Positions 35,801-48,781 of a stretch of 64,000 bases of DNA are shown here, piece after piece (within the stretch, counting starts at the first letter, position 1; each line of letters opens with the position of its first letter). Source of the DNA: Bathymodiolus brooksi (taxonomy: Eukaryota; Mollusca; Bivalvia; Mytilida; Modiolidae); contig OY804577.1 in assembly GCA_963680875.1 (NCBI GenBank), positions 146,462,196 to 146,526,195 on the forward strand, given 5' to 3'. The notes below the pieces were generated by a model. That model was not told the DNA's origin. It did no database searches and saw nothing but the letters and a program-made list of their open reading frames with translations. Position numbers and translations under genes: made by a program.

Positions 35801-37478
35801 TACTATGTCAGTGTATAACTAGTACTGATATCAGTGGCTTAACCAGTAAAAGTCTCCAGATTTCCACGGTCCTGGTTTCTAGGTCAGTGTATAACTAGTA
35901 CTGATATCAGTGGCTTAACCAGTAAAAGTCTCCAGATTTCCACGGTTCTGGTTTCTATGTCAGTGTATAACTAGTACTGATATCAGTGGTTTAACCAGTA
36001 AATGTCTCCAGATTTCCACGGTCCTGGTTTCTATGTCAGTGTATAACTAATACTGATATCAGTGGCTTAACCAGTAAAAGTCTCCAGATTTCCATGGTCT
36101 TGGTTTCTATGTCAGTGTATAACTAGTACTGATATCAGTGGCTTAACCAGTAAAAGTCTCCAGATTTCCACGGTCCTGGTTTCTATGTCAGTGTATAACT
36201 AGTACTGATATCAGTGGCTTAACCAGTAAAAGTCTCCAGATTTCCACGGTCCTGGTTTCTGTCAGTGTATAACTAGTACTGATATCAGTGGCTTAACCAG
36301 TAAAAGTCTCCAGATTTCCACGGTCCTGGTTTCTATGTCAGTGTATAACTAGTACTGATATCAGTGGCTTAACCAGTAAAAGTCTCCAGATTTCCACGGT
36401 CCTGGTTTCTGTCAGTGTATAACTAGTACTGATATCAGTGGTTTAACCAGTAAAAGTCTCCAGATTACCACGGTCCTGGTTTCTATGTCAGTGTATAACT
36501 AGTACTGATATCAGTGGCTTAACCAGTAAAAGTCTCCAGATTTCCACGGTCCTGGTTTCTATGTCAGTGTATAACTAGTACTGATATCAGTGTCTTAGCC
36601 AGTAAAAGTCTCCAGATTTCCACGGTCCTGGTTTCTAGGTCAGTGTATAACTAGTACTGATATCAGTGGCTTAACCAGTAAAAGTCTCCAAATTTCCACG
36701 GTCCTGGTTTCTGTCAGTGTATAACTAGTACTGATATCAGTGGCTTAACCAGTAAAAGTCTCCAGATTTCCACGGTCCTGGTTTCTATGTCAGTGTATAA
36801 CTAGTACTGATATCAGTGGCTTAACCAGTAAAAGTCTCCAGATTTCCACGGTCCTGGTTTCTATGTCAGTGTATAACTAGTACTGATATCAGTGGCTTAA
36901 CCAGTAAAAGTCTCCAGATTTCCACGGTCCTGGTTTCTATGTCAGTGTATAACTAGTACTGATATCAGTGGCTTAACCAGTAAAAGTCTCCAGATTTCCA
37001 CGGTCCTGGTTACTATGTCAGTGTATAACTAGTACTGATATCAGTGGCTTAACCAGTAAAAGTCTCCAGATTTCCACGGTCCTGGTTTCTATGTCAGTGT
37101 ATAACTAGTACTGATATCAGTGGCTTAACCAGTAAAAGTCTCCAGATTTCCACGGTTCTGGTTTCTATGTCAGTGTATAACTAGTACTGATATCAGTGGC
37201 TTAACCAGTAAAAGTCTCCAGATTTCCACGGTCCTGGTTTCTAGGTCAGTGTATAACTAGTACTGATATCAGTGGCTTAACCAGTAAAAGTCTCCAGATT
37301 TCCACGGTCCTGGTTTCTGTCAGTATATAACTAGTACTGATATCAGTGGCTTAACCAGTAAAAGTCTCCAGATTTCCACGGTCCTGGTTTCTATGTCAGT
37401 GTATAACTAGTACTGATATCAGTGGCTTAACCAGTAAAAGTCTCCAGATTTCCACGGTCCTGGTTTCTATGTCAGTGT
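32861..37478. repeat. 4,618-bp higher-order unit, copy 2
   Basis: This is the head-to-tail second copy. Differences seen against copy 1 include GTATGAC at 30,893 against GTATAAC, GATATTAG near 34,990 only here, GTATAACAAG near 30,291 only in copy 1, CAGGTTTCC at 32,450 only in copy 1, and GTAAATGTC near 36,000 only here. The match ends near 37,480, where GTGTATAAC and GTGACTTAACC replace GTGTAAAAC and GTGGCTTAACC. Confidence 0.85.
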
Positions 37479-40400
37479 ATAACTAGTACTGATATCAGTG
37501 ACTTAACCAGTAAAAGTCTCCAGATTTCCACGGTCCTGGTTTCTATGTCAGTGTATAACTAGTACTGATATCAGTGGCTTAACCAGTAAAAGTCTCCAGA
37601 TTTCCACGGTCCTGGTTACTATGTCAGTGTATAACTAGTACTGATATCAGTGGCTTAACCAGTAAAAGTCTCCAGATTTCCACGGTCCTGGTTTCTAGGT
37701 CAGTGTATAACTAGTACTGATATCAGTGGCTTAACCAGTAAAAGTCTCCAGATTTCCACGGTTCTGGTTTCTATGTCAGTGTATAACTAGTACTGATATC
37801 AGTGGCTTAACCAGTAAAAGTCTCCAGATTTCCACGGTCCTGGTTTCTATGTCAGTGTATAACTAATACTGATATCAGTGGCTTAACCAGTAAAAGTCTC
37901 CAGATTTCCATGGTCTTGGTTTCTATGTCAGTGTATAACTAGTACTGATATCAGTGGCTTAACCAGTAAAAGTCTCCAGATTTCCACGGTCCTGGTTTCT
38001 ATGTCAGTGTATAACTAGTACTGATATCAGTGGCTTAACCAGTAAAAGTCTCCAGATTTCCACGGTCCTGGTTTCTGTCAGTGTATAACTAGTACTGATA
38101 TCAGTGGCTTAACCAGTAAAAGTCTCCAGATTTCCACGGTCCTGGTTTCTATGTCAGTGTATAACTAGTACTGATATCAGTGGCTTAACCAGTAAAAGTC
38201 TCCAGATTTCCACGGTCCTGGTTTCTGTCAGTGTATAACTAGTACTGATATCAGTGGTTTAACCAGTAAAAGTCTCCAGATTACCACGGTCCTGGTTTCT
38301 ATGTCAGTGTATGACTAGTACTGATATCAGTGGCTTAACCAGTAAAAGTCTCCAGATTTCCACGGTCCTGGTTTCTATGTCAGTGTATAACTAGTACTGA
38401 TATCAGTGTCTTAGCCAGTAAAAGTCTCCAGATTTCCACGGTCCTGGTTTCTAGGTCAGTGTATAACTAGTACTGATATCAGTGGCTTAACCAGTAAAAG
38501 TCTCCAAATTTCCACGGTCCTGGTTTCTGTCAGTGTATAACTAGTACTGATATCAGTGGCTTAACCAGTAAAAGTCTCCAGATTTCCACGGTCCTGGTTT
38601 CTATGTCAGTGTATAACTAGTACTGATATCAGTGGCTTAACCAGTAAAAGTCTCCAGATTTCCACGGTCCTGGTTTCTATGTCAGTGTATAACTAGTACT
38701 GATATCAGTGGCTTAACCAGTAAAAGTCTCCAGATTTCCACGGTCCTGGTTTCTATGTCAGTGTATAACTAGTACTGATATCAGTGGCTTAACCAGTAAA
38801 AGTCTCCAGATTTCCACGGTCCTGGTTTCTATGTCAGTGTATAACTAGTACTGATATCAGTGGCTTAACCAGTAAAAGTCTCCAGATTTCCACGGTCCTG
38901 GTTACTATGTCAGTGTATAACTAGTACTGATATCAGTGGCTTAACCAGTAAAAGTCTCCAGATTTCCACGGTCCTGGTTTCTAGGTCAGTGTATAACTAG
39001 TACTGATATCAGTGGCTTAACCAGTAAAAGTCTCCAGATTTCCACGGTTCTGGTTTCTATGTCAGTGTATAACTAGTACTGATATCAGTGGCTTAACCAG
39101 TAAAAGTCTCCAGATTTCCACGGTCCTGGTTTCTATGTCAGTGTATAACTAATACTGATATCAGTGGCTTAACCAGTAAAAGTCTCCAGATTTCCATGGT
39201 CTTGGTTTCTATGTCAGTGTATAACTAGTACTGATATCAGTGGCTTAACCAGTAAAAGTCTCCAGATTTCCACGGTCCTGGTTTCTATGTCAGTGTATAA
39301 CTAGTACTGATATCAGTGGCTTAACCAGTAAAAGTCTCCAGATTTCCACGGTCCTGGTTTCTATGTCAGTGTATAACTAGTACTGATATCAGTGGCTTAA
39401 CCAGTAAAAGTCTCCAGATTTCCACGGTCCTGGTTTCTATGTCAGTGTATAACTAGTACTGATATCAGTGGCTTAACCAGTAAAAGTCTCCAGATTTCCA
39501 CGGTCCTGGTTACTATGTCAGTGTATAACTAGTACTGATATCAGTGGCTTAACCAGTAAAAGTCTCCAGATTTCCACGGTCCTGGTTTCTAGGTCAGTGT
39601 ATAACTAGTACTGATATCAGTGGCTTAACCAGTAAAAGTCTCCAGATTTCCACGGTTCTGGTTTCTATGTCAGTGTATAACTAGTACTGATATCAGTGGC
39701 TTAACCAGTAAAAGTCTCCAGATTTCCACGGTCCTGGTTTCTATGTCAGTGTATAACTAATACTGATATCAGTGGCTTAACCAGTAAAAGTTTCCAGATT
39801 TCCATGGTCTTGGTTTCTATGTCAGTGTATAACTAGTACTGATATCAGTGGCTTAACCAGTAAAAGTCTCCAGATTTCCACGGTCCTGGTTTCTATGTCA
39901 GTGTATAACTAGTACTGATATCAGTGGCTTAACCAGTAAAAGTCTCCAGATTTCCACGGTCCTGGTTTCTATGTCAGTGTATAACTAGTACTGATATCAG
40001 TGACTTAACCAGTAAAAGTCTCCAGATTTCCACGGTCCTGGTTTCTATGTCAGTGTATAACTAGTACTGATATCAGTGGCTTAACCAGTAAAAGTCTCCA
40101 GATTTCCACGGTCCTGGTTTCTGTCAGTGTATAACTAGTACTGATATCAGTGGTTTAACCAGTAAAAGTCTCCAGATTACCACGGTCCTGGTTTCTATGT
40201 CAGTGTATAACTAGTACTGATATCAGTGTCTTAGCCAGTAAAAGTCTCCAGATTTCCACGGTCCTGGTTTCTAGGTCAGTGTATAACTAGTACTGATATC
40301 AGTGGCTTAACCAGTAAAAGTCTCCAAATTTCCACGGTCCTGGTTTCTGTCAGTGTATAACTAGTACTGATATCAGTGGCTTAACCAGTAAAAGTCTCCA

Positions 40401-42955
40401 GATTTCCACGGTCCTGGTTTCTATGTCAGTGTATAACTAGTACTGATATCAGTGGCTTAACCAGTAAAAGTCTCCAGATTTCCACGGTCCTGGTTTCTAT
40501 GTCAGTGTATAACTAGTACTGATATCAGTGGCTTAACCAGTAAAAGTCTCCAGATTTCCACGGTCCTGGTTTCTATGTCAGTGTATAACTAGTACTGATA
40601 TCAGTGGCTTAACCAGTAAAAGTCTCCAGATTTCCACGGTCCTGGTTTCTATGTCAGTGTATAACTAGTACTGATATCAGTGGCTTAACCAGTAAAAGTC
40701 TCCAGATTTCCACGGTCCTGGTTACTATGTCAGTGTATAACTAGTACTGATATCAGTGGCTTAACCAGTAAAAGTCTCCAGATTTCCACGGTCCTGGTTT
40801 CTAGGTCAGTGTATAACTAGTACTGATATCAGTGGCTTAACCAGTAAAAGTCTCCAGATTTCCACGGTTCTGGTTTCTATGTCAGTGTATAACTAGTACT
40901 GATATCAGTGGCTTAACCAGTAAAAGTCTCCAGATTTCCACGGTCCTGGTTTCTATGTCAGTGTATAACTAATACTGATATCAGTGGCTTAACCAGTAAA
41001 AGTCTCCAGATTTCCATGGTCTTGGTTTCTATGTCAGTGTATAACTAGTACTGATATCAGTGGCTTAACCAGTAAAAGTCTCCAGATTTCCACGGTCCTG
41101 GTTTCTATGTCAGTGTATAACTAGTACTGATATCAGTGGCTTAACCAGTAAAAGTCTCCAGATTTCCACGGTCCTGGTTTCTATGTCAGTGTATAACTAG
41201 TACTGATATCAGTGGCTTAACCAGTAAAAGTCTCCAGATTTCCACGGTCCTGGTTTCTATGTCAGTGTATAACTAGTACTGATATCAGTGGCTTAACCAG
41301 TAAAAGTCTCCAGATTTCCACGGTCCTGGTTACTATGTCAGTGTATAACTAGTACTGATATCAGTGGCTTAACCAGTAAAAGTCTCCAGATTTCCACGGT
41401 CCTGGTTTCTAGGTCAGTGTATAACTAGTACTGATATCAGTGGCTTAACCAGTAAAAGTCTCCAGATTTCCACGGTTCTGGTTTCTATGTCAGTGTATAA
41501 CTAGTACTGATATCAGTGGCTTAACCAGTAAAAGTCTCCAGATTTCCACGGTCCTGGTTTCTATGTCAGTGTATAACTAGTACTGATATCAGTGGCTTAA
41601 CCAGTAAAAGTCTCCAGATTTCCACGGTCCTGGTTTCTGTCAGTGTATAACTAGTACTGATATCAGTGGTTTAACCAGTAAAAGTCTCCAGATTACCACG
41701 GTCCTGGTTTCTATGTCAGTGTATAACTAGTACTGATATCAGTGGCTTAACCAGTAAAAGTCTCCAGATTTCCACGGTCCTGGTTTCTATGTCAGTGTAT
41801 AACTAGTACTGATATCAGTGTCTTAGCCAGTAAAAGTCTCCAGATTTCCACGGTCCTGGTTTCTAGGTCAGTGTATAACTAGTACTGATATCAGTGGCTT
41901 AACCAGTAAAAGTCTCCAAATTTCCACGGTCCTGGTTTCTGTCAGTGTATAACTAGTACTGATATCAGTGGCTTAACCAGTAAAAGTCTCCAGATTTCCA
42001 CGGTCCTGGTTTCTATGTCAGTGTATAACTAGTACTGATATCAGTGGCTTAACCAGTAAAAGTCTCCAGATTTCCACGGTCCTGGTTTCTATGTCAGTGT
42101 ATAACTAGTACTGATATCAGTGGCTTAACCAGTAAAAGTCTCCAGATTTCCACGGTCCTGGTTACTATGTCAGTGTATAACTAGTACTGATATCAGTGGC
42201 TTAACCAGTAAAAGTCTCCAGATTTCCACGGTCCTGGTTTCTAGGTCAGTGTATAACTAGTACTGATATCAGTGGCTTAACCAGTAAAAGTCTCCAGATT
42301 TCCACGGTTCTGGTTTCTATGTCAGTGTATAACTAGTACTGATATCAGTGGCTTAACCAGTAAAAGTCTCCAGATTTCCACGGTCCTGGTTTCTATGTCA
42401 GTGTATAACTAATACTGATATCAGTGGCTTAACCAGTAAAAGTCTCCAGATTTCCATGGTCTTGGTTTCTATGTCAGTGTATAACTAGTACTGATATCAG
42501 TGGCTTAACCAGTAAAAGTCTCCAGATTTCCACGGTCCTGGTTTCTATGTCAGTGTATAACTAGTACTGATATCAGTGGCTTAACCAGTAAAAGTCTCCA
42601 GATTTCCACGGTCCTGGTTTCTGTCAGTGTATAACTAGTACTGATATCAGTGGCTTAACCAGTAAAAGTCTCCAGATTTCCACGGTCCTGGTTTCTATGT
42701 CAGTGTATAACTAGTACTGATATCAGTGGCTTAACCAGTAAAAGTCTCCAGATTTCCACGGTCCTGGTTTCTGTCAGTGTATAACTAATACTGATATCAG
42801 TGGTTTAACCAGTAAAAGTCTCCAGATTACCACGGTCCTGGTTTCTATGTCAGTGTATAACTAGTACTGATATCAGTGGCTTAACCAGTAAAAGTCTCCA
42901 GATTTCCACGGTCCTGGTTTCTATGTCAGTGTATAACTAGTACTGATATCAGTGT
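36594..42955. repeat. Run of expanded and contracted CTTAGCC higher-order units
   Basis: Successive CTTAGCC monomers start at 36,594, 38,410, 40,230, 41,822 and 42,956. The steps are 1,816, 1,820, 1,592 and 1,134 bp, corresponding to 24, 24, 21 and 15 monomers after allowing for 2-bp deletions. The extra length over the 17-monomer form comes from a repeated sub-block GGTTACTATG, CTAGGTCAG, CGGTTCTGG, with or without CTAATACTG and CATGGTCTTGG (for example near 38,904-39,205 and 39,510-39,810). The TATGAC variant near 38,311 is private to this stretch apart from similar changes near 9,558, 15,693 and 30,894. Confidence 0.8.
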
Positions 42956-45900
42956 CTTAGCCAGTAAAAGTCTCCAGATTTCCACGGTCCTGGTTTCTAT
43001 GTCAGTGTATAACTAGTACTGATATCAGTGGCTTAACCAGTAAAAGTCTCCAGATTTCCACGGTCCTGGTTTCTATGTCAGTGTATAACTAGTACTGATA
43101 TCAGTGGCTTAACCAGTAAAAGTCTCCAGATTTCCACGGTCCTGGTTACTATGTCAGTGTATAACTAGTACTGATATCAGTGGCTTAACCAGTAAAAGTC
43201 TCCAGATTTCCACGGTCCTGGTTTCTAGGTCAGTGTATAACTAGTACTGATATCAGTGGCTTAACCAGTAAAAGTCTCCAGATTTCCACGGTTCTGGTTT
43301 CTATGTCAGTGTATAACTAGTACTGATATCAGTGGCTTAACCAGTAAAAGTCTCCAGATTTCCACGGTCCTGGTTTCTATGTCAGTGTATAACTAATACT
43401 GATATCAGTGGCTTAACCAGTAAAAGTCTCCAGATTTCCATGGTCTTGGTTTCTATGTCAGTGTATAACTAGTACTGATATCAGTGGCTTAACCAGTAAA
43501 AGTCTCCAGATTTCCACGGTCCTGGTTTCTATGTCAGTGTATAACTAGTACTGATATCAGTGGCTTAACCAGTAAAAGTCTCCAGATTTCCACGATCCTG
43601 GTTTCTGTCAGTGTATAACTAGTACTGATATCAGTGGCTTAACCAGTAAAAGTCTCCAGATTTCCACGGTCCTGGTTTCTATGTCAGTGTATAACTAGTA
43701 CTGATATCAGTGGCTTAACCAGTAAAAGTCTCCAGATTTCCACGGTCCTGGTTTCTGTCAGTGTATAACTAATACTGATATCAGTGGTTTAACCAGTAAA
43801 AGTCTCCAGATTACCACGGTCCTGGTTTCTATGTCAGTGTATAACTAGTACTGATATCAGTGGCTTAACCAGTAAAAGTCTCCAGATTTCCACGGTCCTG
43901 GTTTCTATGTCAGTGTATAACTAGTACTGATATCAGTGTCTTAGCCAGTAAAAGTCTCCAGATTTCCACGGTCCTGGTTTCTATGTCAGTGTATAACTAG
44001 TACTGATATCAGTGGCTTAACCAGTAAAAGTCTCCAGATTTCCACGGTCCTGGTTTCTATGTCAGTGTATAACTAGTACTGATATCAGTGGCTTAACCAG
44101 TAAAAGTCTCCAGATTTCCACGGTCCTGGTTACTATGTCAGTGTATAACTAGTACTGATATCAGTGGCTTAACCAGTAAAAGTCTCCAGATTTCCACGGT
44201 CCTGGTTTCTAGGTCAGTGTATAACTAGTACTGATATCAGTGGCTTAACCAGTAAAAGTCTCCAGATTTCCACGGTCCTGGTTACTATGTCAGTGTATAA
44301 CTAGTACTGATATCAGTGGCTTAACCAGTAAAAGTCTCCAGATTTCCACGGTCCTGGTTTCTAGGTCAGTGTATAACTAGTACTGATATCAGTGGCTTAA
44401 CCAGTAAAAGTCTCCAGATTTCCACGGTCCTGGTTTCTGTCAGTGTATAACTAGTACTGATATCAGTGGCTTAACCAGTAAAAGTCTCCAGATTTCCACG
44501 GTCCTGGTTTCTATGTCAGTGTATAACTAGTACTGATATCAGTGGCTTAACCAGTAAAAGTCTCCAGATTTCCACGGTCCTGGTTTCTGTCAGTGTATAA
44601 CTAGTACTGATATCAGTGGTTTAACCAGTAAAAGTCTCCAGATTACCACGGTCCTGGTTTCTATGTCAGTGTATAACTAGTACTGATATCAGTGGCTTAA
44701 CCAGTAAAAGTCTCCAGATTTCCACGGTCCTGGTTTCTATGTCAGTGTATAACTAGTACTGATATCAGTGTCTTAGCCAGTAAAAGTCTCCAGATTTCCA
44801 CGGTCCTGGTTTCTAGGTCAGTGTATAACTAGTACTGATATCAGTGGCTTAACCAGTAAAAGTCTCCAAATTTCCACGGTCCTGGTTTCTGTCAGTGTAT
44901 AACTAGTACTGATATCAGTGGCTTAACCAGTAAAAGTCTCCAGATTTCCACGGTCCTGGTTTCTATGTCAGTGTATAACTAGTACTGATATCAGTGGCTT
45001 AACCAGTAAAAGTCTCCAGATTTCCACGGTCCTGGTTTCTATGTCAGTGTATAACTAGTACTGATATCAGTGGCTTAACCAGTAAAAGTCTCCAGATTTC
45101 CACGGTCCTGGTTTCTATGTCAGTGTATAACTAGTACTGATATCAGTGGCTTAACCAGTAAAAGTCTCCAGATTTCCACGGTCCTGGTTACTATGTCAGT
45201 GTATAACTAGTACTGATATCAGTGGCTTAACCAGTAAAAGTCTCCAGATTTCCACGGTCCTGGTTTCTAGGTCAGTGTATAACTAGTACTGATATCAGTG
45301 GCTTAACCAGTAAAAGTCTCCAGATTTCCACGGTTCTGGTTTCTATGTCAGTGTATAACTAGTACTGATATCAGTGGCTTAACCAGTAAAAGTCTCCAGA
45401 TTTCCACGGTCCTGGTTTCTATGTCAGTGTATAACTAATACTGATATCAGTGGCTTAACCAGTAAAAGTCTCCAGATTTCCATGGTCTTGGTTTCTATGT
45501 CAGTGTATAACTAGTACTGATATCAGTGGCTTAACCAGTAAAAGTCTCCAGATTTCCACGGTCCTGGTTTCTATGTCAGTGTATAACTAGTACTGATATC
45601 AGTGGCTTAACCAGTAAAAGTCTCCAGATTTCCACGGTCCTGGTTTCTGTCAGTGTATAACTAGTACTGATATCAGTGGCTTAACCAGTAAAAGTCTCCA
45701 GATTTCCACGGTCCTGGTTTCTATGTCAGTGTATAACTAGTACTGATATCAGTGGCTTAACCAGTAAAAGTCTCCAGATTTCCACGGTCCTGGTTTCTGT
45801 CAGTGTATAACTAATACTGATATCAGTGGTTTAACCAGTAAAAGTCTCCAGATTACCACGGTCCTGGTTTCTATGTCAGTGTATAACTAGTACTGATATC

Positions 45901-45981
45901 AGTGGCTTAACCAGTAAAAGTCTCCAGATTTCCACGGTCCTGGTTTCTATGTCAGTGTATAACTAGTACTGATATCAGTGT
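42956..45981. repeat. 3,026-bp set of 13-, 11- and 16-monomer units, copy 1
   Basis: CTTAGCC monomers at 42,956, 43,940, 44,772 and 45,982 define units of 984, 832 and 1,210 bp (13, 11 and 16 monomers). The first two units recur 3,026 bp downstream. The private CACGATCCTGG variant at 43,594 has its copy at 46,620, exactly 3,026 bp away. The 11-monomer unit lacks the CGGTTCTGG, CTAATACTG and CATGGTCTTGG monomers and instead has the GGTTACTATG plus CTAGGTCAG pair twice, 152 bp apart (44,131 and 44,283). Confidence 0.85.
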
Positions 45982-48781
45982 CTTAGCCAGTAAAAGTCTC
46001 CAGATTTCCACGGTCCTGGTTTCTATGTCAGTGTATAACTAGTACTGATATCAGTGGCTTAACCAGTAAAAGTCTCCAGATTTCCACGGTCCTGGTTTCT
46101 ATGTCAGTGTATAACTAGTACTGATATCAGTGGCTTAACCAGTAAAAGTCTCCAGATTTCCACGGTCCTGGTTACTATGTCAGTGTATAACTAGTACTGA
46201 TATCAGTGGCTTAACCAGTAAAAGTCTCCAGATTTCCACGGTCCTGGTTTCTAGGTCAGTGTATAACTAGTACTGATATCAGTGGCTTAACCAGTAAAAG
46301 TCTCCAGATTTCCACGGTTCTGGTTTCTATGTCAGTGTATAACTAGTACTGATATCAGTGGCTTAACCAGTAAAAGTCTCCAGATTTCCACGGTCCTGGT
46401 TTCTATGTCAGTGTATAACTAATACTGATATCAGTGGCTTAACCAGTAAAAGTCTCCAGATTTCCATGGTCTTGGTTTCTATGTCAGTGTATAACTAGTA
46501 CTGATATCAGTGGCTTAACCAGTAAAAGTCTCCAGATTTCCACGGTCCTGGTTTCTATGTCAGTGTATAACTAGTACTGATATCAGTGGCTTAACCAGTA
46601 AAAGTCTCCAGATTTCCACGATCCTGGTTTCTGTCAGTGTATAACTAGTACTGATATCAGTGGCTTAACTAGTAAAAGTCTCCAGATTTCCACGGTCCTG
46701 GTTTCTATGTCAGTGTATAACTAGTACTGATATCAGTGGCTTAACCAGTAAAAGTCTCCAGATTTCCACGGTCCTGGTTTCTGTCAGTGTATAACTAATA
46801 CTGATATCAGTGGTTTAACCAGTAAAAGTCTCCAGATTACCACGGTCCTGGTTTCTATGTCAGTGTATAACTAGTACTGATATCAGTGGCTTAACCAGTA
46901 AAAGTCTCCAGATTTCCACGGTCCTGGTTTCTATGTCAGTGTATAACTAGTACTGATATCAGTGTCTTAGCCAGTAAAAGTCTCCAGATTTCCACGGTCC
47001 TGGTTTCTATGTCAGTGTATAACTAGTACTGATATCAGTGGCTTAACCAGTAAAAGTCTCCAGATTTCCACGGTCCTGGTTTCTATGTCAGTGTATAACT
47101 AGTACTGATATCAGTGGCTTAACCAGTAAAAGTCTCCAGATTTCCACGGTCCTGGTTACTATGTCAGTGTATAACTAGTACTGATATCAGTGGCTTAACC
47201 AGTAAAAGTCTCCAGATTTCCACGGTCCTGGTTTCTAGGTCAGTGTATAACTAGTACTGATATCAGTGGCTTAACCAGTAAAAGTCTCCAGATTTCCACG
47301 GTCCTGGTTACTATGTCAGTGTATAACTAGTACTGATATCAGTGGCTTAACCAGTAAAAGTCTCCAGATTTCCACGGTCCTGGTTTCTAGGTCAGTGTAT
47401 AACTAGTACTGATATCAGTGGCTTAACCAGTAAAAGTCTCCAGATTTCCACGATCCTGGTTTCTGTCAGTGTATAACTAGTACTGATATCAGTGGCTTAA
47501 CCAGTAAAAGTCTCCAGATTTCCACGGTCCTGGTTTCTATGTCAGTGTATAACTAGTACTGATATCAGTGGCTTAACCAGTAAAAGTCTCCAGATTTCCA
47601 CGGTCCTGGTTTCTGTCAGTGTATAACTAATACTGATATCAGTGGTTTAACCAGTAAAAGTCTCCAGATTACCACGGTCCTGGTTTCTATGTCAGTGTAT
47701 AACTAGTACTGATATCAGTGGCTTAACCAGTAAAAGTCTCCAGATTTCCACGGTCCTGGTTTCTATGTCAGTGTATAACTAGTACTGATATCAGTGTCTT
47801 AGCCAGTAAAAGTCTCCAGATTTCCACGGTCCTGGTTTCTATGTCAGTGTATAACTAGTACTGATATCAGTGGCTTAACCAGTAAAAGTCTCCAGATTTC
47901 CACGGTCCTGGTTTCTATGTCAGTGTATAACTAGTACTGATATCAGTGGCTTAACCAGTAAAAGTCTCCAGATTTCCACGGTCCTGGTTACTATGTCAGT
48001 GTATAACTAGTACTGATATCAGTGGCTTAACCAGTAAAAGTCTCCAGATTTCCACGGTCATGGTTTCTAGGTCAGTGTATAACTAGTACTGATATCAGTG
48101 GCTTAACCAGTAAAAGTCTCCAGATTTCCACGGTTCTGGTTTCTATGTCAGTGTATAACTAGTACTGATATCAGTGGCTTAACCAGTAAAAGTCTCCAGA
48201 TTTCCACGGTCCTGGTTTCTATGTCAGTGTATAACTAATACTGATATCAGTGGCTTAACCAGTAAAAGTCTCCAGATTTCCATGGTCTTGGTTTCTATGT
48301 CAGTGTATAACTAGTACTGATATCAGTGGCTTAACCAGTAAAAGTCTCCAGATTTCCACGGTCCTGGTTTCTATGTCAGTGTATAACTAGTACTGATATC
48401 AGTGGCTTAACCAGTAAAAGTCTCCAGATTTCCACGGTCCTGGTTTCTGTCAGTGTATAACTAGTACTGATATCAGTGGTTTAACCAGTAAAAGTCTCCA
48501 GATTTCCACGGTCCTGGTTTCTATGTCAGTGTATAACTAGTACTGATATCAGTGGCTTAACCAGTAAAAGTCTCCAGATTTCCACGGTCCTGGTTTCTGT
48601 CAGTGTATAACTAATACTGATATCAGTGGTTTAACCAGTAAAAGTCTCCAGATTACCACGGTCCTGGTTTCTATGTCAGTGTATAACTAGTACTGATATC
48701 AGTGGCTTAACCAGTAAAAGTCTCCAGATTTCCACGGTCCTCGTTTCTATGTCAGTGTATAACTAGTACTGATATCAGTGT
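45982..48781. repeat. Copy 2 of the 13- and 11-monomer units, plus a 13-monomer unit
   Basis: CTTAGCC monomers at 45,982, 46,966, 47,798 and 48,782 give 984, 832 and 984 bp. The first two units repeat the set that begins at 42,956. The CACGATCCTGG variant is present at 46,620 and again at 47,452, 832 bp on, so it marks both the 13- and the 11-monomer unit here, whereas in copy 1 it marks only the first. The GGTTACTATG and CTAGGTCAG pair is again doubled at 47,157 and 47,309. The third unit has CACGGTCATGG near 48,055 and CCTCGTTTC near 48,740 as private changes. Confidence 0.8.
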
